DNA of 64,000 bases from Diatrype stigma. Lineage: Eukaryota; Ascomycota; Sordariomycetes; Xylariales; Diatrypaceae. Below the pieces are notes generated by a model. It saw only the letters and a list, made by a program, of their open reading frames with translations. It was not told where the DNA came from and ran no database searches. The position numbers were made by a program, and so were the translations under genes. Shown here piece after piece: positions 34,260-46,836 of this stretch (positions are counted from its first letter, which is position 1; each line of letters starts with the position of its first letter). The DNA is taken from assembly GCA_022225965.2 (NCBI GenBank), contig JAKJXP020000012.1, positions 496,001 through 560,000 on the forward strand, written 5' to 3'.

Positions 34260-34905
34260 GACATAAACTCCCCGGCCAACTTCGCGATCAAAGACATGAA
34301 CCTCTCCACCAGCCCGGGACCGGGGAGAGAAGGTCGCCATCTGCTGACGAAGCGAAAGGTAATGCTATGCCATATGCACTACTTATGAAGCTATACGTGC
34401 ATGTAGACTGATTCACAGAATTACATCCAGTAGCGAACCCTCCACCATCGCTCTGCTCCTCGGCCTTTGACTAGACCCGCTCCCCACTGGCACTCCCGAT
34501 CGCTCTGCCGCCCCCCCTCTTTCAGAACGGAAGAAACAGCAGCATCACCATCGACGGCACACCGCTCCAGGCCAACCTCGACCCCTTCAGCGGTGCCGTG
34601 GCAGCCGAGGATTACTGCCGTAGCGTCCTCGAGGCTGTCAAAGTGAGGAGGGAAGGGGGAGGCCTCGAGGAGGGGCTTTGATGGCGGGTGCCGGGGGCAT
34701 CCTGCTGCTGGTTGAGGCGAGCTCGAGTGTTGACCACGACACCGATCGAGACATGTAGCGCATCATCCTAGTGAGTTTGAGGGGTACACGATCGTCATGA
34801 TGGACCAGGGAAGCGTGGTAGAAGTTGGCCCGCCGTGCGAGCTCGTTGCTAGGGAGGGGCACCAATTCGGGGAGCTGTGGATGGTCATGAAGGACGGTTC
34901 AGCTT
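34260..34905 (+). pseudogene. decayed ABC transporter (ABCC-type second nucleotide-binding domain)
   Basis: Conceptual pieces match the C-terminal half of fungal multidrug ABC transporters, in correct order but in different frames and with stops. They are FAIKDMNLS; EKVAIC followed by a stop where Gly of Walker A should be, then RS; STIALLLGL, stop, LDPLP; SITIDGTPL; ANLDPFSGAVAAEDYCRSVL; GGLEEGL, stop; GGILLLVEASSSVDHDTDRDM; and finally EGYTIVMMDQGSVVEVGPP and FGELWMVMKD. The segment carrying the Q-loop and the LSGGQ-like signature is missing, the Walker B Asp is Val, and the H-loop region is deleted. No transmembrane half remains upstream. It is clearly non-functional and probably a former exporter gene of this locus. 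Confidence 0.82.
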
Positions 34906-35184
34906 CCTTCCTCTACCGTTGAGATGCTGTATAACCAGCAGATTTATGCTCGAAAGAGATAACCCAGATGTCGGATGAAAGGGGCCAAGCAAGTAAACGA
35001 TAGGATATTCCAACTTAACTTGAGAGTCAACAGACGCTGACCCGGTTACGCCTCGCTTGGTTGAACTCAATCAAGCATTGAGTAATTAGACTCGCGCTTC
35101 CGGATGTTTATCTGGTAGGTGGGTAGGTACTCGTTCAGACGTCTCTTTTTCAAGTAGTTTTCACCCGAAGAGTCCACATGCCAA

Positions 35185-38068
35185 CTACTGTTGATTCGGG
35201 GTGGCCCGGGTATAGTTACTCAACATGGTTTCCCATTCGACGTCCTGCCAGAAGTGGTCGAGGGGGACGCCGTCGTCAGTGCCGATGGTCTCGAGCCAGT
35301 GGCCGCCGCCGCCGACGCCGGCCTGCTGCTGCTGCTGACCAACTCCCGGCGGCACGATGCCCTGCGGCTGCGGGGGTTCCCGCTGCTGCTGCCGGCTCGT
35401 GACCATCTCGACGACCTGCTCGACGTCGGTGAGCAGCGCCTCGTGGTCCTTGGACGCGGGGTTGCCGAGCCGAGCCATGTCCTCCAGCAGGCTGCGTGCC
35501 ATAGTGTACAGCTCCGCGTCATTGGGGCAGGAGAAGCCGGGCGTGGCGTATAGCCCGTTCGTGGCGTCGGAAAAGACCACCCTCGACAACAGGAGGATGC
35601 TGAGGCCCGAGAAAAGATGCAGCGATTCCCAGTACCCGTACTTCGCTAGGACGGGGCATTAGTCTAAAACCGATCGTATGATACGTAGTGGGGAATGGTT
35701 CGATATATGTGTATAATATATATATGTGCGTGTGCATATATATAAGTGCGTGGGTGCAGTAGGTTCGCGGCTGGGAAGTGGGAACCTACCAATTTTGCCA
35801 CATCTCCAAAGATCTACTAGAATCCTGCAGTTGTTGCGGGCCGCGCCGATGCATTGTAGTTTCATGGCGACGAGGTCGCTGCTGTTGCCTGAAGGCGCCA
35901 TATGTTCTAACGAGCCTAAGGGACTCCCGCCTGCCTGCGTCTCGGGATTCTGGATAAGCAATGATAGCTGCTGCAGAAAAAAGGACCGCAGAAGAAGAAT
36001 GAAACACTAGTTATGGCGCACTCCCTCATTAGCGCAACTACCGACGAAGCATGCGATAGAGGAAAGGAAAATACAAGAGAAATCAAGACAGAAGAAGACG
36101 TACTTGATGGTACCGGAGGTACAGCGACGCGACGACCCGAGCAGCGGGGAGCTCGAGCATCTCCTTCGGGATGCCGTTGTCGAAGGTGAAGGACATCCCT
36201 CTGGGGAGGTGCTGGCGCCACTCCTGCAGCGTGGTCAGGCAAGGGCCCAGGATATCGAGCGGACTGCCGTCGGCGCTCATCTGGATATGGTGGGACGCCG
36301 TCTCGACGACCTTGAACTTGATCTGGCAGAGCTGCGTCTGCGCGGTCAGCAGTTTCGAGTCGAAGAACTCCTCCTCTTCGTCGCGCGCCAGGTGGGCCGA
36401 GGAGGGCAGCTGCAGGTCCCGCGACGCCGGCTCGTGCGCGGGCGGGATCCCCAGCTCCGTGCTGACCATGCGGTTCATGCAGTACGACGTCCACCAGACG
36501 CGCTTCCTGTGCTCCTGGACGACCCTCTCCTGGCCGGCCTGCTCGGGGACAAGATCGCGCGGCAGCTCCGGCTTGTCCAGGCCCAATAGCTTCGCCAGAG
36601 ATATACTCTGCGCCGCGTAGAGGTAAGCGGAATTCCGCCGGTTCAACGAATAGCAATAGAAGGCCTGTGACGAGGTGATATACGGATTAGCAAAGCAGAG
36701 CGAGCGACAGATTTACGCTCACGCACGACCACTATATTTAGGGGACAACGTACAATGAGGTTCAGGGCCTCGACATCCTCGATGATCGGCTCTTCCAAGG
36801 TGAGCTTCAAGAGCAGGAGGCCCTGCTCGAAGAACTCCGACCCGGGCGGTAGGCGCGGCTGAGGATTGAGGGGGACGTCCGGCGGCAGCGGCGGACCGCC
36901 ACTGTCACCGGCCGCCTCGCCGCCACCACCCCCCAGCTTGCCGAATTGCTGCTGGCCCAGCAGTGGCGGTGGCAGCGCCGCCGTCGGCTGCTCCGCCGCG
37001 CCGAGGAACGACCGGCCGCGGTTCCACGTCTCGGCCAGCGCGAGCACGACGGAGACCCGGCAGAGCCAGTTGCGGTCGCGCGACTGCGAGCTGGGGCTGG
37101 CGTACGTCAGGGCGAGCCGCTCGCGGAACCGCTTGCGCAGGAACCAGTGGTAGTCGCAGAATCCCTCCTCGAAGACGCTGAGCAGGTGGAAGGCGTACTG
37201 CCGCGGGGGCAGCTTGAACGAGACGTCGGGTTCTGTTGCGTGTTAGAAATCAAACCATGATAGTTTTACATCATTTGGTAAGTTGTCATCCCCTGTGTGT
37301 GCGTGCGTGTGTGTGTGCGCGCGCCCGTCCCTGACGCTGGTGTGGCGATATGGCATACATAGGAGAAGAGACGACTTACGGATCACATCAAAGTTCAACC
37401 GCGAGTACGTGTAGCTCGGCGCATTGTGGTTTGCCGAATGCCGCGCATGGTGAGAAAGCAGGTTGCCGCTGCCGCTGCTGCCGCTGCTACCGATGCCACC
37501 GCTGCCGCCGACGCCGCCACCGCCCGACTCGGGCGCAAGCGAAAGTTCTCGAAGCCTGCGCACGAATCCCTCGGCGCTGCAGTCCTCCAGCGACGACTGT
37601 TGCAGCCCATCGCCGACGACCGTCTGCGGGCTGACAGCAGTGGGCAGGGGTTGCTGATGCTGGGGAGGGCTCTCCCTGGCAGCAGTTATGCTGGTGGCAC
37701 TCCCGACTCCCACTCCCACTCCGCCCCCGACCTCGTACCCGCCGCTGCTATTGTTGTCATCCACCACGGCCGACAACGAATGCCGACTAAGGTGCACCTG
37801 TCTCTCGAGGCCGCGCAGGTAGCTCTCGGGGACCGTCAGCAACTTGTCTCTGACGGGGTAGACGCAGTCGCGGTTGCGGTTCTTGCACCTCTCACACGGC
37901 ACCCCTTTTTTTCGCTCGATTATTCCCAGGTTAGCTCATTCACACATGAATATACACGTGGATATCAGAACTTGTTGGTAAACGTCACGTACCCCCGCTA
38001 CACCTGAGCTTCGAGGAATGGCAGTTGTGGCATGCCACCTGGCTGCGCCCTTTATATCTTCCCACCAT
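35185..38068 (-). CDS. Zn2Cys6 transcription factor with fungal-specific regulatory domain
   Basis: Nuclear DNA-binding regulator of 760 aa. Exons: 38068-37993, 37904-37380, 37232-36754, 36664-36104, 35970-35790 and 35645-35185. The binuclear zinc cluster is split by the first intron: Cys13, Cys16 and Cys23 (VACHNCHSSKLRC) in exon 1, Cys29, Cys32 and Cys39 (PCERCKNRNRDC) in exon 2, with normal spacing. A linker and a likely dimerisation helix follow (VPESYLRGLERQVHLSR). A Gly/Ser-rich stretch leads to the regulatory domain: FHLLSVFEEGFCDYHWFLRK, YCYSLNRRNSAYLYAAQSIS, RVWWTSYCMNRMVSTELG. The end is Gln/Gly-rich with an acidic finish (GHWLETIGTDDGVPLDHFW). The first intron has an unusual purine run (poly A) before its acceptor, so that boundary is the least certain. 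Whether it regulates the PKS locus or the adjacent oxidase/MFS pair is open. Confidence 0.92.
37288..37326 (+). repeat. TG/CG dinucleotide microsatellite in a regulator intron
   Basis: Alternating purine-pyrimidine sequence (TGTGTGTGCG type) lies inside the intron at 37233-37379 of the Zn2Cys6 gene. A second dinucleotide-rich stretch (ATATATGTG type, about 35700-35745) lies in the intron at 35646-35789. Confidence 0.8.
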
Positions 38069-39216
38069 AACGACGTTTTGTTTCTTATTATTTTCTTGAT
38101 GCGATCACTTGCCTCCGCGGAGGCGGGTGTTAGCGCATTGAACGGCGATTATCTAGTATACGGATATAATGAATGAAAAACCAAGTCGAGACGTAATGGG
38201 TCTGGACTGCTGCGATTGGGTGGCATGAATAGCATCACATCGCCGACTCCACCGTCAATGACTTCTTGGCTGCCTGCTGGCTTCTGGTCGCCTTTTATTT
38301 CCTGGGGGTGGATTACAAACAACAGTGGAAGCTCTAGACTGCGGAGGACTGCAATAGTGGGATCTTGGTAATATTATGCGAGAGGAGAAATGGCGAGCAC
38401 CATCGCTCGCTCGGGGCTATCTCCGACTCTGAAGCCCAGACACGATTCCTGCCCAGGTGCCCCATGCAAGAGCAAGTGTTATGGGGGGGCATCGCCCCGG
38501 ATTCTAGCCGTGCCGCCGTCCACATATACTGGACCTGCCTGTCACCCCTGGCTCGCGTGCCGCGTTGTCCGTAGGGCGATAGTAGCCACAGGGCTACGTC
38601 TGTTCCACTCCCACTCTCCACTTCTCTCCATCCTCCGACTCATGCTTGACTCGAGATAGTCTAGCGCCGCAGTGAACTAGGCTGGACAAGTCTTAGGGAG
38701 GTATAAGAGATAAAAGTGGGAGATAAGCATCTGTCTGTGGTGTCTATTCGCGAATCGTACTAATATACTCGTGTACTTCTCAAATGTCTACCTACATAGT
38801 ATGGGGATTTGTCATATGAAAGCGTTCTTGCGGCGTTATGGCAAACTGATTGATTCGCTGAAATCAACGCTTTATACCAGGCTTCTAATAAGGCTCGAGA
38901 ATGTCATGTTCCAGTACTTATGTCGGTATGGTATATGTGTGCATCACTGCATCAGATGTGGAAGGTATGGAAAGGTGTGTATCAATGACCATGGTATCCA
39001 TGAAATCTCCGCTATAAGAAATGTTTTACAAGAGCATGGGTTGTGAAAGAAATGTCGTAAAAGTCATAGCCAGAAGGAGCGGTCATTATTACATGGGTCA
39101 AAACCAAGCGGGCGACCAGGGCCGGCATCGTAGCGTACATGCAAGTGCGTATGTAAGCCCATTACGACGCATGGATGGTTGGTTCATCCGCAGTCAGTGG
39201 TCAAAGTCACCTGGCC
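38069..39216. other. intergenic DNA, nothing recognised
   Basis: Upstream region of the Zn2Cys6 gene and 3' flank of the oxidase gene. Short frames on both strands show no family signature. Confidence 0.55.
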
Positions 39217-40864
39217 TCACAACCGGCTCCAAGTCCACGGAAGCTTGCCGTTCGCCGGCGCGTTCCTGTTCTTCCAGCCCGACAGGTCGGAGAGGTCCCG
39301 CGTCGGGTACGGGTGGGGGTCTTGGAAACCCTCGGGCACCATCCCGAACTTCCACTTCCAGAGGTCCAGCCATTCCTGGCCGAGCTTTCCCTCCAGCATG
39401 TCCGCCACGTACTTCCCGATGACCGGCAGGAACTTGAACCCGTGGTTGGACCCGATCGTGGCGACGAACAGGTTCTTCGCCTTGGGATAGGGGCAGATGC
39501 GAAAGTTCAGATCTGGCGCTAGCCCGTCCCTGGATGCATTGCATGAAACCTGTCAGCTTCCGTTCGAACACAGGAGCTACGTGGCCCAAATGGGTCCGAA
39601 GCATAAGTCTCGCTCAGCTCAGAATACGGCAGACTTACCAGCATAGTTTTGTTGAGACCCACGGCCGATCGGCCAGCTCTGGGATCATTTCGCGGACGAA
39701 AGCCCGCATCTCATCCTCGATTTCCTTTGGACAGCCGTCATGCGGATAGTCCCCCAGGGAGTGTAGGACAGAAGCTCCCGGAAGAGTCTTGTTCTTGAAG
39801 TTTGTCACACACCGGCAACTGCACAGCTTTATCAAACCATCCTCATCCGGTGGGAAAATAATGCCTAATCAGACCAAACATTAGGTCAGTTCCATCAGCC
39901 CAGTTCGGTTGTCTCTGCGGTAGCCAAGCGAGCCACCAAGCAAGCAGCAGGGATGGTAGCTTTCCAGCTAGAAGTAGAATCATCGTATCATACGTGCACG
40001 TACGTACCTTGCTCGAAATCATCGATGATAGGGATGTCCTTGTACTTCTCGATCTCGTGCGGCTCCAGCTTGATGACGCCGATGATGGAGGTCTGCGCCA
40101 CGACCTCCTCCTTGGCCTCGACGAGCGTGGCCGTGTTGGCGCCGCTCGCGAGGACGATGATGTCGGCCTGGTGGACGGTGCCGTTCTCGGAGGCGACGCC
40201 GACGCACGTTCCCCGGTGGTCGTAGAGGAGCTTCTTCACGTGGCCCTCCGCGCCGAAGATGTACTTCACCCCGTTCGCCTTGGCCGCGTTGGCCATCCGC
40301 AGGAGGGCTTGGCCTGACGGCACCTATATGCCATGCGTCCAACACGGGTCAGCATGTTGATATAGTTCGTTCATAACAAAATGGGTGTTAGCCCGGGCAT
40401 GGCATGGCTGTCTGGCAACTCACCCATCCGGCCGCCGGGCTCCACAGATTCGTCCAGTCGGGGAACTCGCCGGTGAGGACCGGCCACCGCTCGCGCATGT
40501 CCTCGGCCGTCATGTACTTGACGCCGCGGCGGCCGGCCCTCTCGGCGGTCTCGCGGGCGCTCTCGAGCCAGCCGCGCGTCATGCTGTGGGCGGCCATGAC
40601 CCAGCCGGTCTCGCGGTACATGCCGCCGAAGATGGAGTTGGGGTCCTTCCAGACCGCCATGGCCTCGAGGCCCAGCTTCGTGTAGAGCGGGTTCGGGTAG
40701 TCGGCGCGCACCACCTTGTTCAGGTCCGTGGCGGCCGAGTCCTTCGAGGGGGCGTCGAAGCGGTCGAGCACCGTCACCGACGTGTAGCCCCGCTGCGAGA
40801 GGTGGTACGCCGTCGAGGTGCCGAAGACGCCGCCGCCGACGATCAGCACGGATGGCTTGCCCAT
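39217..40864 (-). CDS. FAD-dependent sarcosine / fructosyl-amine oxidase-like enzyme
   Basis: Amine oxidase of the DAO fold (monomeric sarcosine oxidase / fructosyl amino acid oxidase group), expected to oxidise a secondary amine and release H2O2. Exons: 40864-40424, 40323-40008, 39864-39639 and 39529-39217, 431 aa. The N-terminal FAD motif is VLIVGGGVFGTSTAYHLSQR, followed by SVTVLDR with the ribose-binding Asp. AATDLNKVVRADYPNPLYTK is the family's substrate-side loop region. Later motifs are GWVPSGQALLRMANAAKANG, KLCWDGLAPDLNFRICPYP and LFVATIGSNHGFKFLPVIGK, the last two diagnostic for the family; the Cys in KLCWD is the usual covalent-flavin site. The C-terminus shows no clear SKL-type peroxisomal signal. 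It is divergent from an MFS transporter (1.2 kb shared upstream region). The exact substrate is unknown. Confidence 0.9.
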
Positions 40865-42045
40865 GGTTTGCGTTTCTCTTCTTGCTTCTTCTTTTCTTGG
40901 TTCTTTTATAAAATACGGTACGATCAAGCCGTTGATTTGATTACCGAGTCAAAACACCGTCTTTTATAAACAGCGTTCTGCCACACGGGGTGGTCCCTAT
41001 TTATGATAGGAAAATGAATTATGGGAGGTCGGTTGCGTGCCTTTTCGGCGGCTAGCCCTTGCAACCCGATGGTACCACATTATAGGTAATAGTATAGCAT
41101 CTTTATGGTCCGACCGATTGCGGAGTGGTGGTACTATCGTGAGGGGCGGGGACTCGGAGTTGCTCGCCCCTCGTTGGTCGTAGGCATTGGTCGTATGTGA
41201 CGTCGTTGCGACGTGGCCGAGGAGAAAAGGGGTCAGTCTAGAGACATATAGGGGCGGCTGCTGTAAATTAGAGCATGTTATAACGCAATTAGTATTCCAT
41301 TAAGTAGCTTAAGTCGAGCTCAACGCATCCTGATACTCAGCTAATCGACAATATGCCTCTATGGATATAGTTTGCCACATGGGTATAGGATAACGACCAG
41401 GCTGTTGGATCCGGGACCCCTTCCTTCGGCATCGAGCTTCTAGCGGCCGAAGATGCGTGAGACTGTCCTTCCCCGCATTCCGATATCTGCATCGCCGGCC
41501 TCCACGGCTTAGCGGCCGAGGGCATCAGTCCACTTGATGCCTCCACTGATCCCTGTCTCTCCATACCGATTAACACATACCTAGTAAGAGTAAAGGGTCT
41601 GTAGCAAGGGAATAAGCACGCTAGAGGATACATTTCCGTCTCCATCGGTTCCTAAGCCTGCGTGTAATCTGATAATCTCCCGCTCCACTGTCTTGATTAA
41701 TGCAGTTGGTTGATAGTGACATTCATGATAAGTAACAACCATAGCGATATCATCTCCCAGGTCTCTTCAAGCGTCGCAAACGACCGAGCCGGAATGACTA
41801 GGTTTGATCGATACCGATATCTTTCGGCGCGCTGCTCTGATTCCGAGGGTTGGCGTTGGAGGCACTAGCTATATAAGAGGTTGCCAGGGTACGACAACAT
41901 TCTTTACGACTCGCCCAAAGCTGCCGCCCGTGCCGCTGCGTCGCATTCTCAACCGTCCCAGGAATCTCGGGGCTGTCCGTCCTTATTTTTCTTGGTCGCC
42001 GGAGCCCTAACGCAAGGTGATTCGATCCGCCAAGACACTGTCAGC
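40865..42045. other. shared divergent promoter region, oxidase/MFS
   Basis: 1.2 kb between two divergent genes. No open frame with support and no repeat. Probably holds the regulatory sites for both. Confidence 0.5.
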
Positions 42046-44199
42046 ATGATGGCCAGCGACACGAAATCGGCCGAAATGCTGCATGATATTGCAGGCGCGA
42101 CTGCTGACGATGCCTCGGTTCGCAAAGAACCAACTACGATGGCGATCGGAAAAGAACTTCCGCCATTGCTTCGACACCTCTCGCCAGAAGAGCTCAAAGC
42201 GCTTGAGAAGAGACTAGTTCGCAAGATCGACTTCCGACTTCTTCCTGCCATGATCCTTATTTGTAAGTGCCACAATAGGAAAGTGATGGGGAGGATGTCC
42301 TAGACTTGAAGTGGTGTCATCTGCATGGATTTGCAAGCCCGATATTTTTGAAGGAGCATTGTCGCATTGTAAGATTGCAATGCAAGGAAGCAGCTGACCT
42401 CTCGTGTTGGACAGATATCATGAACTATCTGGATCGGTTAGCGCACAAACTCCTACAAAAACAATGCCTATACTGAGTAATGCAATAGGAATGCCATTGG
42501 TTCTGCTCGACTTGGGGGTCTCGAAGATGATCTTGGCCTCGTGGGAGATCAGTTCCAGGTGAGTTGAAACACAGCCACGGTCAATGAGTGAATGAAGACT
42601 GACCCCTGACCTCCTCGAAAAAAAAGACCTGTGTGTCGATGCTTTTCGTGGGCTACATTCTCATGCAAGTGCCGTCAAACCTATTCCTCAACAAGATCGG
42701 TCGCCCGTCTCTATACTTGACGGGCTGCATGGCTGTTTGGGTAAGTATCACATTAGCGATGACATGTGCCACGCCAAGCTTCGAGACTAAGGGGTTCCAG
42801 GGAATACTATGCGGTTGCAGTGGTGCCGCCCAGAGCTACGGAGGCCTATTAGCGACTCGATTCTTATTAGGTCAGTATTATATTGTGTCTGAGATTTACG
42901 TGGACAATAGCTAACATCAGAGTCATCAGGTTTCGTCGAGGCCGCCTTCTACCCAGGCGCCCTAGCTACGCTGAGTGCTTGGTATGTTCGCGATGAGCTA
43001 GGTGTGCGAACGGGGCTTTTCTACAGTGGATCTATGCTTTCTGGTGCCTTCTCGGGCTTGATAGCTGCCGGGATCACGAATGGCATGGATGGTGTTCGCG
43101 GTCTCCTTGCCTGGCGGGTATGTACACCACCTGGCCCTTTTCTAGCCCATTATTCCCCATTCCCATGGGGCTGGCTAACCTCGGGGCACAACAGTGGTTG
43201 TTCATCATCGAGGGCAGCATAACCGTCGCCATCGCCCTTTCCGCCATGTTCGTCCTGCCGGATTTCCCCGCCAACACGAAGTGGCTGACGGACCAGGAGC
43301 GGGAGCTCGCCATGTGGCGCCTGGAGGCCGACGCGGCCGGCGAGGAGGACTGGACGTCGTCCTCGGCGCAGCCGCTCTGGGACGGGTTCCGGATGATCGT
43401 GCGGGACCCGAAGAACTGGATCCTGACCGTGATCGTGTACGGGGCCGCGTCGGCCATCTCGATCAACTCCTTCTTCCCGACGGTGGTGGCCAGCTTCGGC
43501 CGGGACCGCATCACGACCCTGTTCCTCACCGCGCCGCCGTACCTGTTCGCCTGCATCGTGTGCGCGGGCGTCTCGTTCAGCGCCGACCACTTCCAGGAGC
43601 GCTACTGGCACACCGTCACGTCGCTGGCCATGTCGCTGGTGGGGTTCATCATCTCGGCGGCGGCTACGGGCATAGGGCCCCGGTACTTCGGGGCGATGAT
43701 CATGCTGCCCGGCATCTACACGGGCTTCAACATGGCCATGGTGTGGACTGCCAATACCATGTATCGCCCAGCTGCCAAGCGAGCCGCTGCAGTAGCCTTC
43801 GTCAATGCCGTCTCGACGCTGTGCAGCATCTATGGTGCTTATCGTAAGCCATCTTTCGAAGTATTCTGTTCCGGTTCCTACCCCCATCCCCAGAGTGTCT
43901 GCGTCGCGTTGTTCTTTGTCGTTTTCAATTCCTCGCTCATAAGCAAAGGCAATAATACACTCATCGCCCAAGTCAAGTAGCTAACTCCACATGTCACAGT
44001 GTACCCAAATGGTGCGGAGCCACGGTTCGTCATCGCGTTCAGCGTAAACGCAGCAATGGCTATTATGGCCATCATAGCTAGCACTGTTTTGCAATTTGTC
44101 CTGAAGCGGGAGAATCGCAAACTCGAGCTGAAAGAACAAGAAGCAGAGTGGGCTGGCGAGCCGGATACCGTGGGTAAAGGATACCGGTATCTGTGCTAA
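42046..44199 (+). CDS. MFS transporter, anion:cation symporter (Dal5/allantoate permease-like) type
   Basis: Plasma-membrane permease of 509 aa with 12 predicted helices. Exons: 42046-42262, 42415-42436 (only 22 nt), 42489-42558, 42627-42740, 42801-42870, 42930-43117, 43195-43843 and 44000-44199. The family signature is clear: KALEKRLVRKIDFRLLPAM, IYIMNYLDRNAIGSARLGGL, FVGYILMQVPSNLFLNKIGR, LATRFLLGFVEAAFYPGAL, LPDFPANTKWLTDQERELA. A cytosolic acidic loop separates the two halves. The C-terminal helix ends in a charged tail (LKRENRKLELKEQEAEW). Members import allantoate, nicotinate, pantothenate, biotin precursors and similar small anions. Next to the amine oxidase, uptake of its substrate is a reasonable guess; export of the polyketide is less typical for this subfamily. 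Exon 7 is markedly GC-rich. Confidence 0.93.
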
Positions 44200-45685
44200 A
44201 CTTGTTGTAGGATGTCGCATCAGCTTATAGTAGAAGATATTATTGTTCATTTCAACCCACATACTACATTCTACTACTATTGTAAGTAGCGATGAGCCTT
44301 GGTAAGGTCAACTAAATCAGATTCCAAATTATAGAGGACGTCATCATAACGTAGCACCTTTTCGATTCCTGTCCGTACAAGCCTGCAGTTTGTGATATAT
44401 GCGGCTAATATATTTATGATCGCACACATTGCCATTGGCTGGTGACTATGACCCCTCAATCTCACGAAGACTGCGGCTTGTACGTATAGCGGTACATAGG
44501 ACATGCCGCTAGGAGAATAAAGGGCGGCATGGATCGGACCGGACGTTATAGTCCGGCCACCCATCGTTTCGACTCGGACTGCGCAGGCTCCTTAGTCCAT
44601 CAGTGGCAGCCGTCTGAACTATATTATACAATTGCAAATATTACGCGGATTCCCTCGATGCCTCTTATTGACAGCATGGTGTATAGTAACATACGTATGT
44701 ATATGTTGCTGTTCATACCTAGCGCTGTTGAGGACCAACTCCAAACCCTCGGTCTCATTCCTGATACACAAGTACCAATCGGTCATGATCTCGATCCAAC
44801 ATCCAATGTTGACGCGTCCAGGTAAGCGGCCAGATGCGGAACAACATCGCACTGAGGCTAGGTACCTCATGTAGGTAGCTCTAGCAGTGAACATATGTAC
44901 CGTGTAGTAAGTTTACGCTGGCTGTCAGCTCCTCGTGCGACGGCTTCTATTGGTTTTTCTCTGTACGAAGAACTCCAACAAGCTATCAGCTATCAATCTG
45001 TGTGCCCGTGACACGTCGTAGTTGCGAGTTTCTGCCTTGATTGGATCCGAGAGATGACGAACTCATCTGCTAAACAAGCCATCCAAACAGGAAGAACAGA
45101 ATGCCGTTTCAAACCTGCATGGCGAGTACCTAAATAGAACATGCACACCTTGCTGGACCGTTGGCAGATTGGCCTATGAAGCCGGGCGATGCACAGAATC
45201 GACGTCATACATTCCACTTCCCCGCCAAATGCTACGACGCTATAACGCTATAACGCTATAACGCGCTAAGCCGGCTAGGATTAGCGAGTATAGCTGTGGT
45301 ATAGGTGCTAGGAGGCCCAGCCCAGGACTAGGATAGTGCGGCGGGAACCCCACCATTGCCTTAACAACCCTGACAACCCGGAACTCCAAGTCGTCATTCC
45401 ACGTGTGTACCGAGTAACTATGAGGTAGTAGGACGTTGGTATGTCTGTATGTACGGACTACTATACATACATAGGCAGTCAGCTGTGCAACAGAACTTGA
45501 TCGTATCGGAGCTGAACTTGGAAAATTTTCGCGGTATTGGGGTTCTTTGTGTAAACTCCCAATCTTCCCAATCCTTCCTTTCTCCTTCATTTCGTTCCAC
45601 CTTGGAGGAGAACAACTTCTATTTCAGACTACACCCATACAGCAGCACATCGACACTAGCAACATAGCGCATACAGATTGCCAGA
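44200..45685. other. intergenic DNA with a small tandem repeat
   Basis: No supported gene. GCTATAAC is repeated about three times near 45238-45264. Word composition is otherwise ordinary. Confidence 0.55.
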
Positions 45686-46836
45686 ATGGACCGCCTCCAC
45701 CGCAGTACGTTTAACCTTGAGTAGATCAATAGATCGATTTAGTGAATCACTGACTGCTGAATACTGACTGGCTGTTCTGTCTGCTGTAGTCAATCCGTTC
45801 GCGAAGCGCGATGAGCATAGCAAGAACACTATCATCACGTACAAGGTTCTCACCACTGTCTCCTGGCTCCTGTCCCTGATCGTGACGATCTACTACACTG
45901 TCAACGCCCCCCACGATGGCACCTTTGCCCGCCGACGGATATGGCACCAGAACGACCATTACCACACAGCCTTCCGGATGAACCATGTCATCGCTAGCAT
46001 CTACTGGTAGGATATTATATCCAAGGCCCTAACCTCGATCATTATGTCGCCTCTAACAAGTTGTGATTAGGGTTGTCCTCTTCATCCTACAGGGAGGGTA
46101 TATCGCCCACCTCTTCTCCGGCAAAGTCGAGAGAGTGAACCAAGCCTCCTCTGTCGGAAGCCACTTCAGTAAGCGATCTCTTTCGGAATTTGTTGGTTCC
46201 CTTCTCTGCCCTGTCCAGTATTGCTAATTCCGGGTGCTCCAGTCGTCAACAATCTGTTCCACTTTGCCTTCGTCATGCTCTTCGTGCGCTCCCACTTCGC
46301 CTGGGCGGAGGTGATGATCATCTTGAACTTCATCAACTTGTCGTCGCTCTACTTCAGACATCCCGGGTATGCTCGATTCATCCACACGCCAGTTGTGTCT
46401 GCACCTCTGGCATGGACATTCGTTGCCATCTACTGGAACGGAGCTATCATGGTGCCGCACCCGACGTCTCTCGTGGCCCGTATCTTCGGCAACATCTTCA
46501 TCTGGTCCATTCTCGTGTATGGCCTCTTCTTCATCGTGGCGTACAAGGTCAGAAAGCCCATCTCGAGATATCCTTCTGTATAAGCCCAACCACTAACATA
46601 CTAAGCAGGACTACACTATCGGTTTCAGCCTCAGTGTCCTGTCGGCGGCCATAGGTGTTTCCCAGTTCTTCCGACAGGTCATCGCGTTCCAGTGGATCTT
46701 CGCGTTCATCATCATGGCCATCCTGTTTATTGCGACTGTGGTGGTAGCGGTGCCTGCGGCTACTGGAAAGGACGCCAAGCTTGGGCAAGCACGTGCAGCC
46801 GATACCGAGCGTGCTCCTCTCCTTGGAGACAATTAG
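45686..46836 (+). CDS. DUF1774-like multi-pass membrane protein
   Basis: 288 aa in five exons: 45686-45704, 45790-46006, 46071-46168, 46243-46547 and 46609-46836. The tiny first exon (MDRLHR) is supported by phase and by the family-like start INPFAKRDEHSKNTIITYKV. Six to eight hydrophobic helices are visible: TTVSWLLSLIVTIYYTV, VVLFILQGGYIAHLF, NLFHFAFVMLFVRSHFAWAE, PLAWTFVAIYWNGAIMV, NIFIWSILVYGLFFIVAY, FSLSVLSAAIGVSQFF and WIFAFIIMAILFIATVVVAV. The tail ends in ERAPLLGDN, a dileucine-type acidic sorting motif that fits the vacuole or endosome. I recognise the fungal family of unknown function (DUF1774); no enzymatic motif is seen. The gene is compact and looks like a conserved housekeeping membrane protein outside the biosynthetic locus. 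Confidence 0.82.

Noticed and set aside
43074..43971. Long antisense and alternative-frame open frames in the MFS gene
   Set aside because: They arise from the strong GC3 bias of that exon; only the plus frame has transporter motifs and fits the splice phases.
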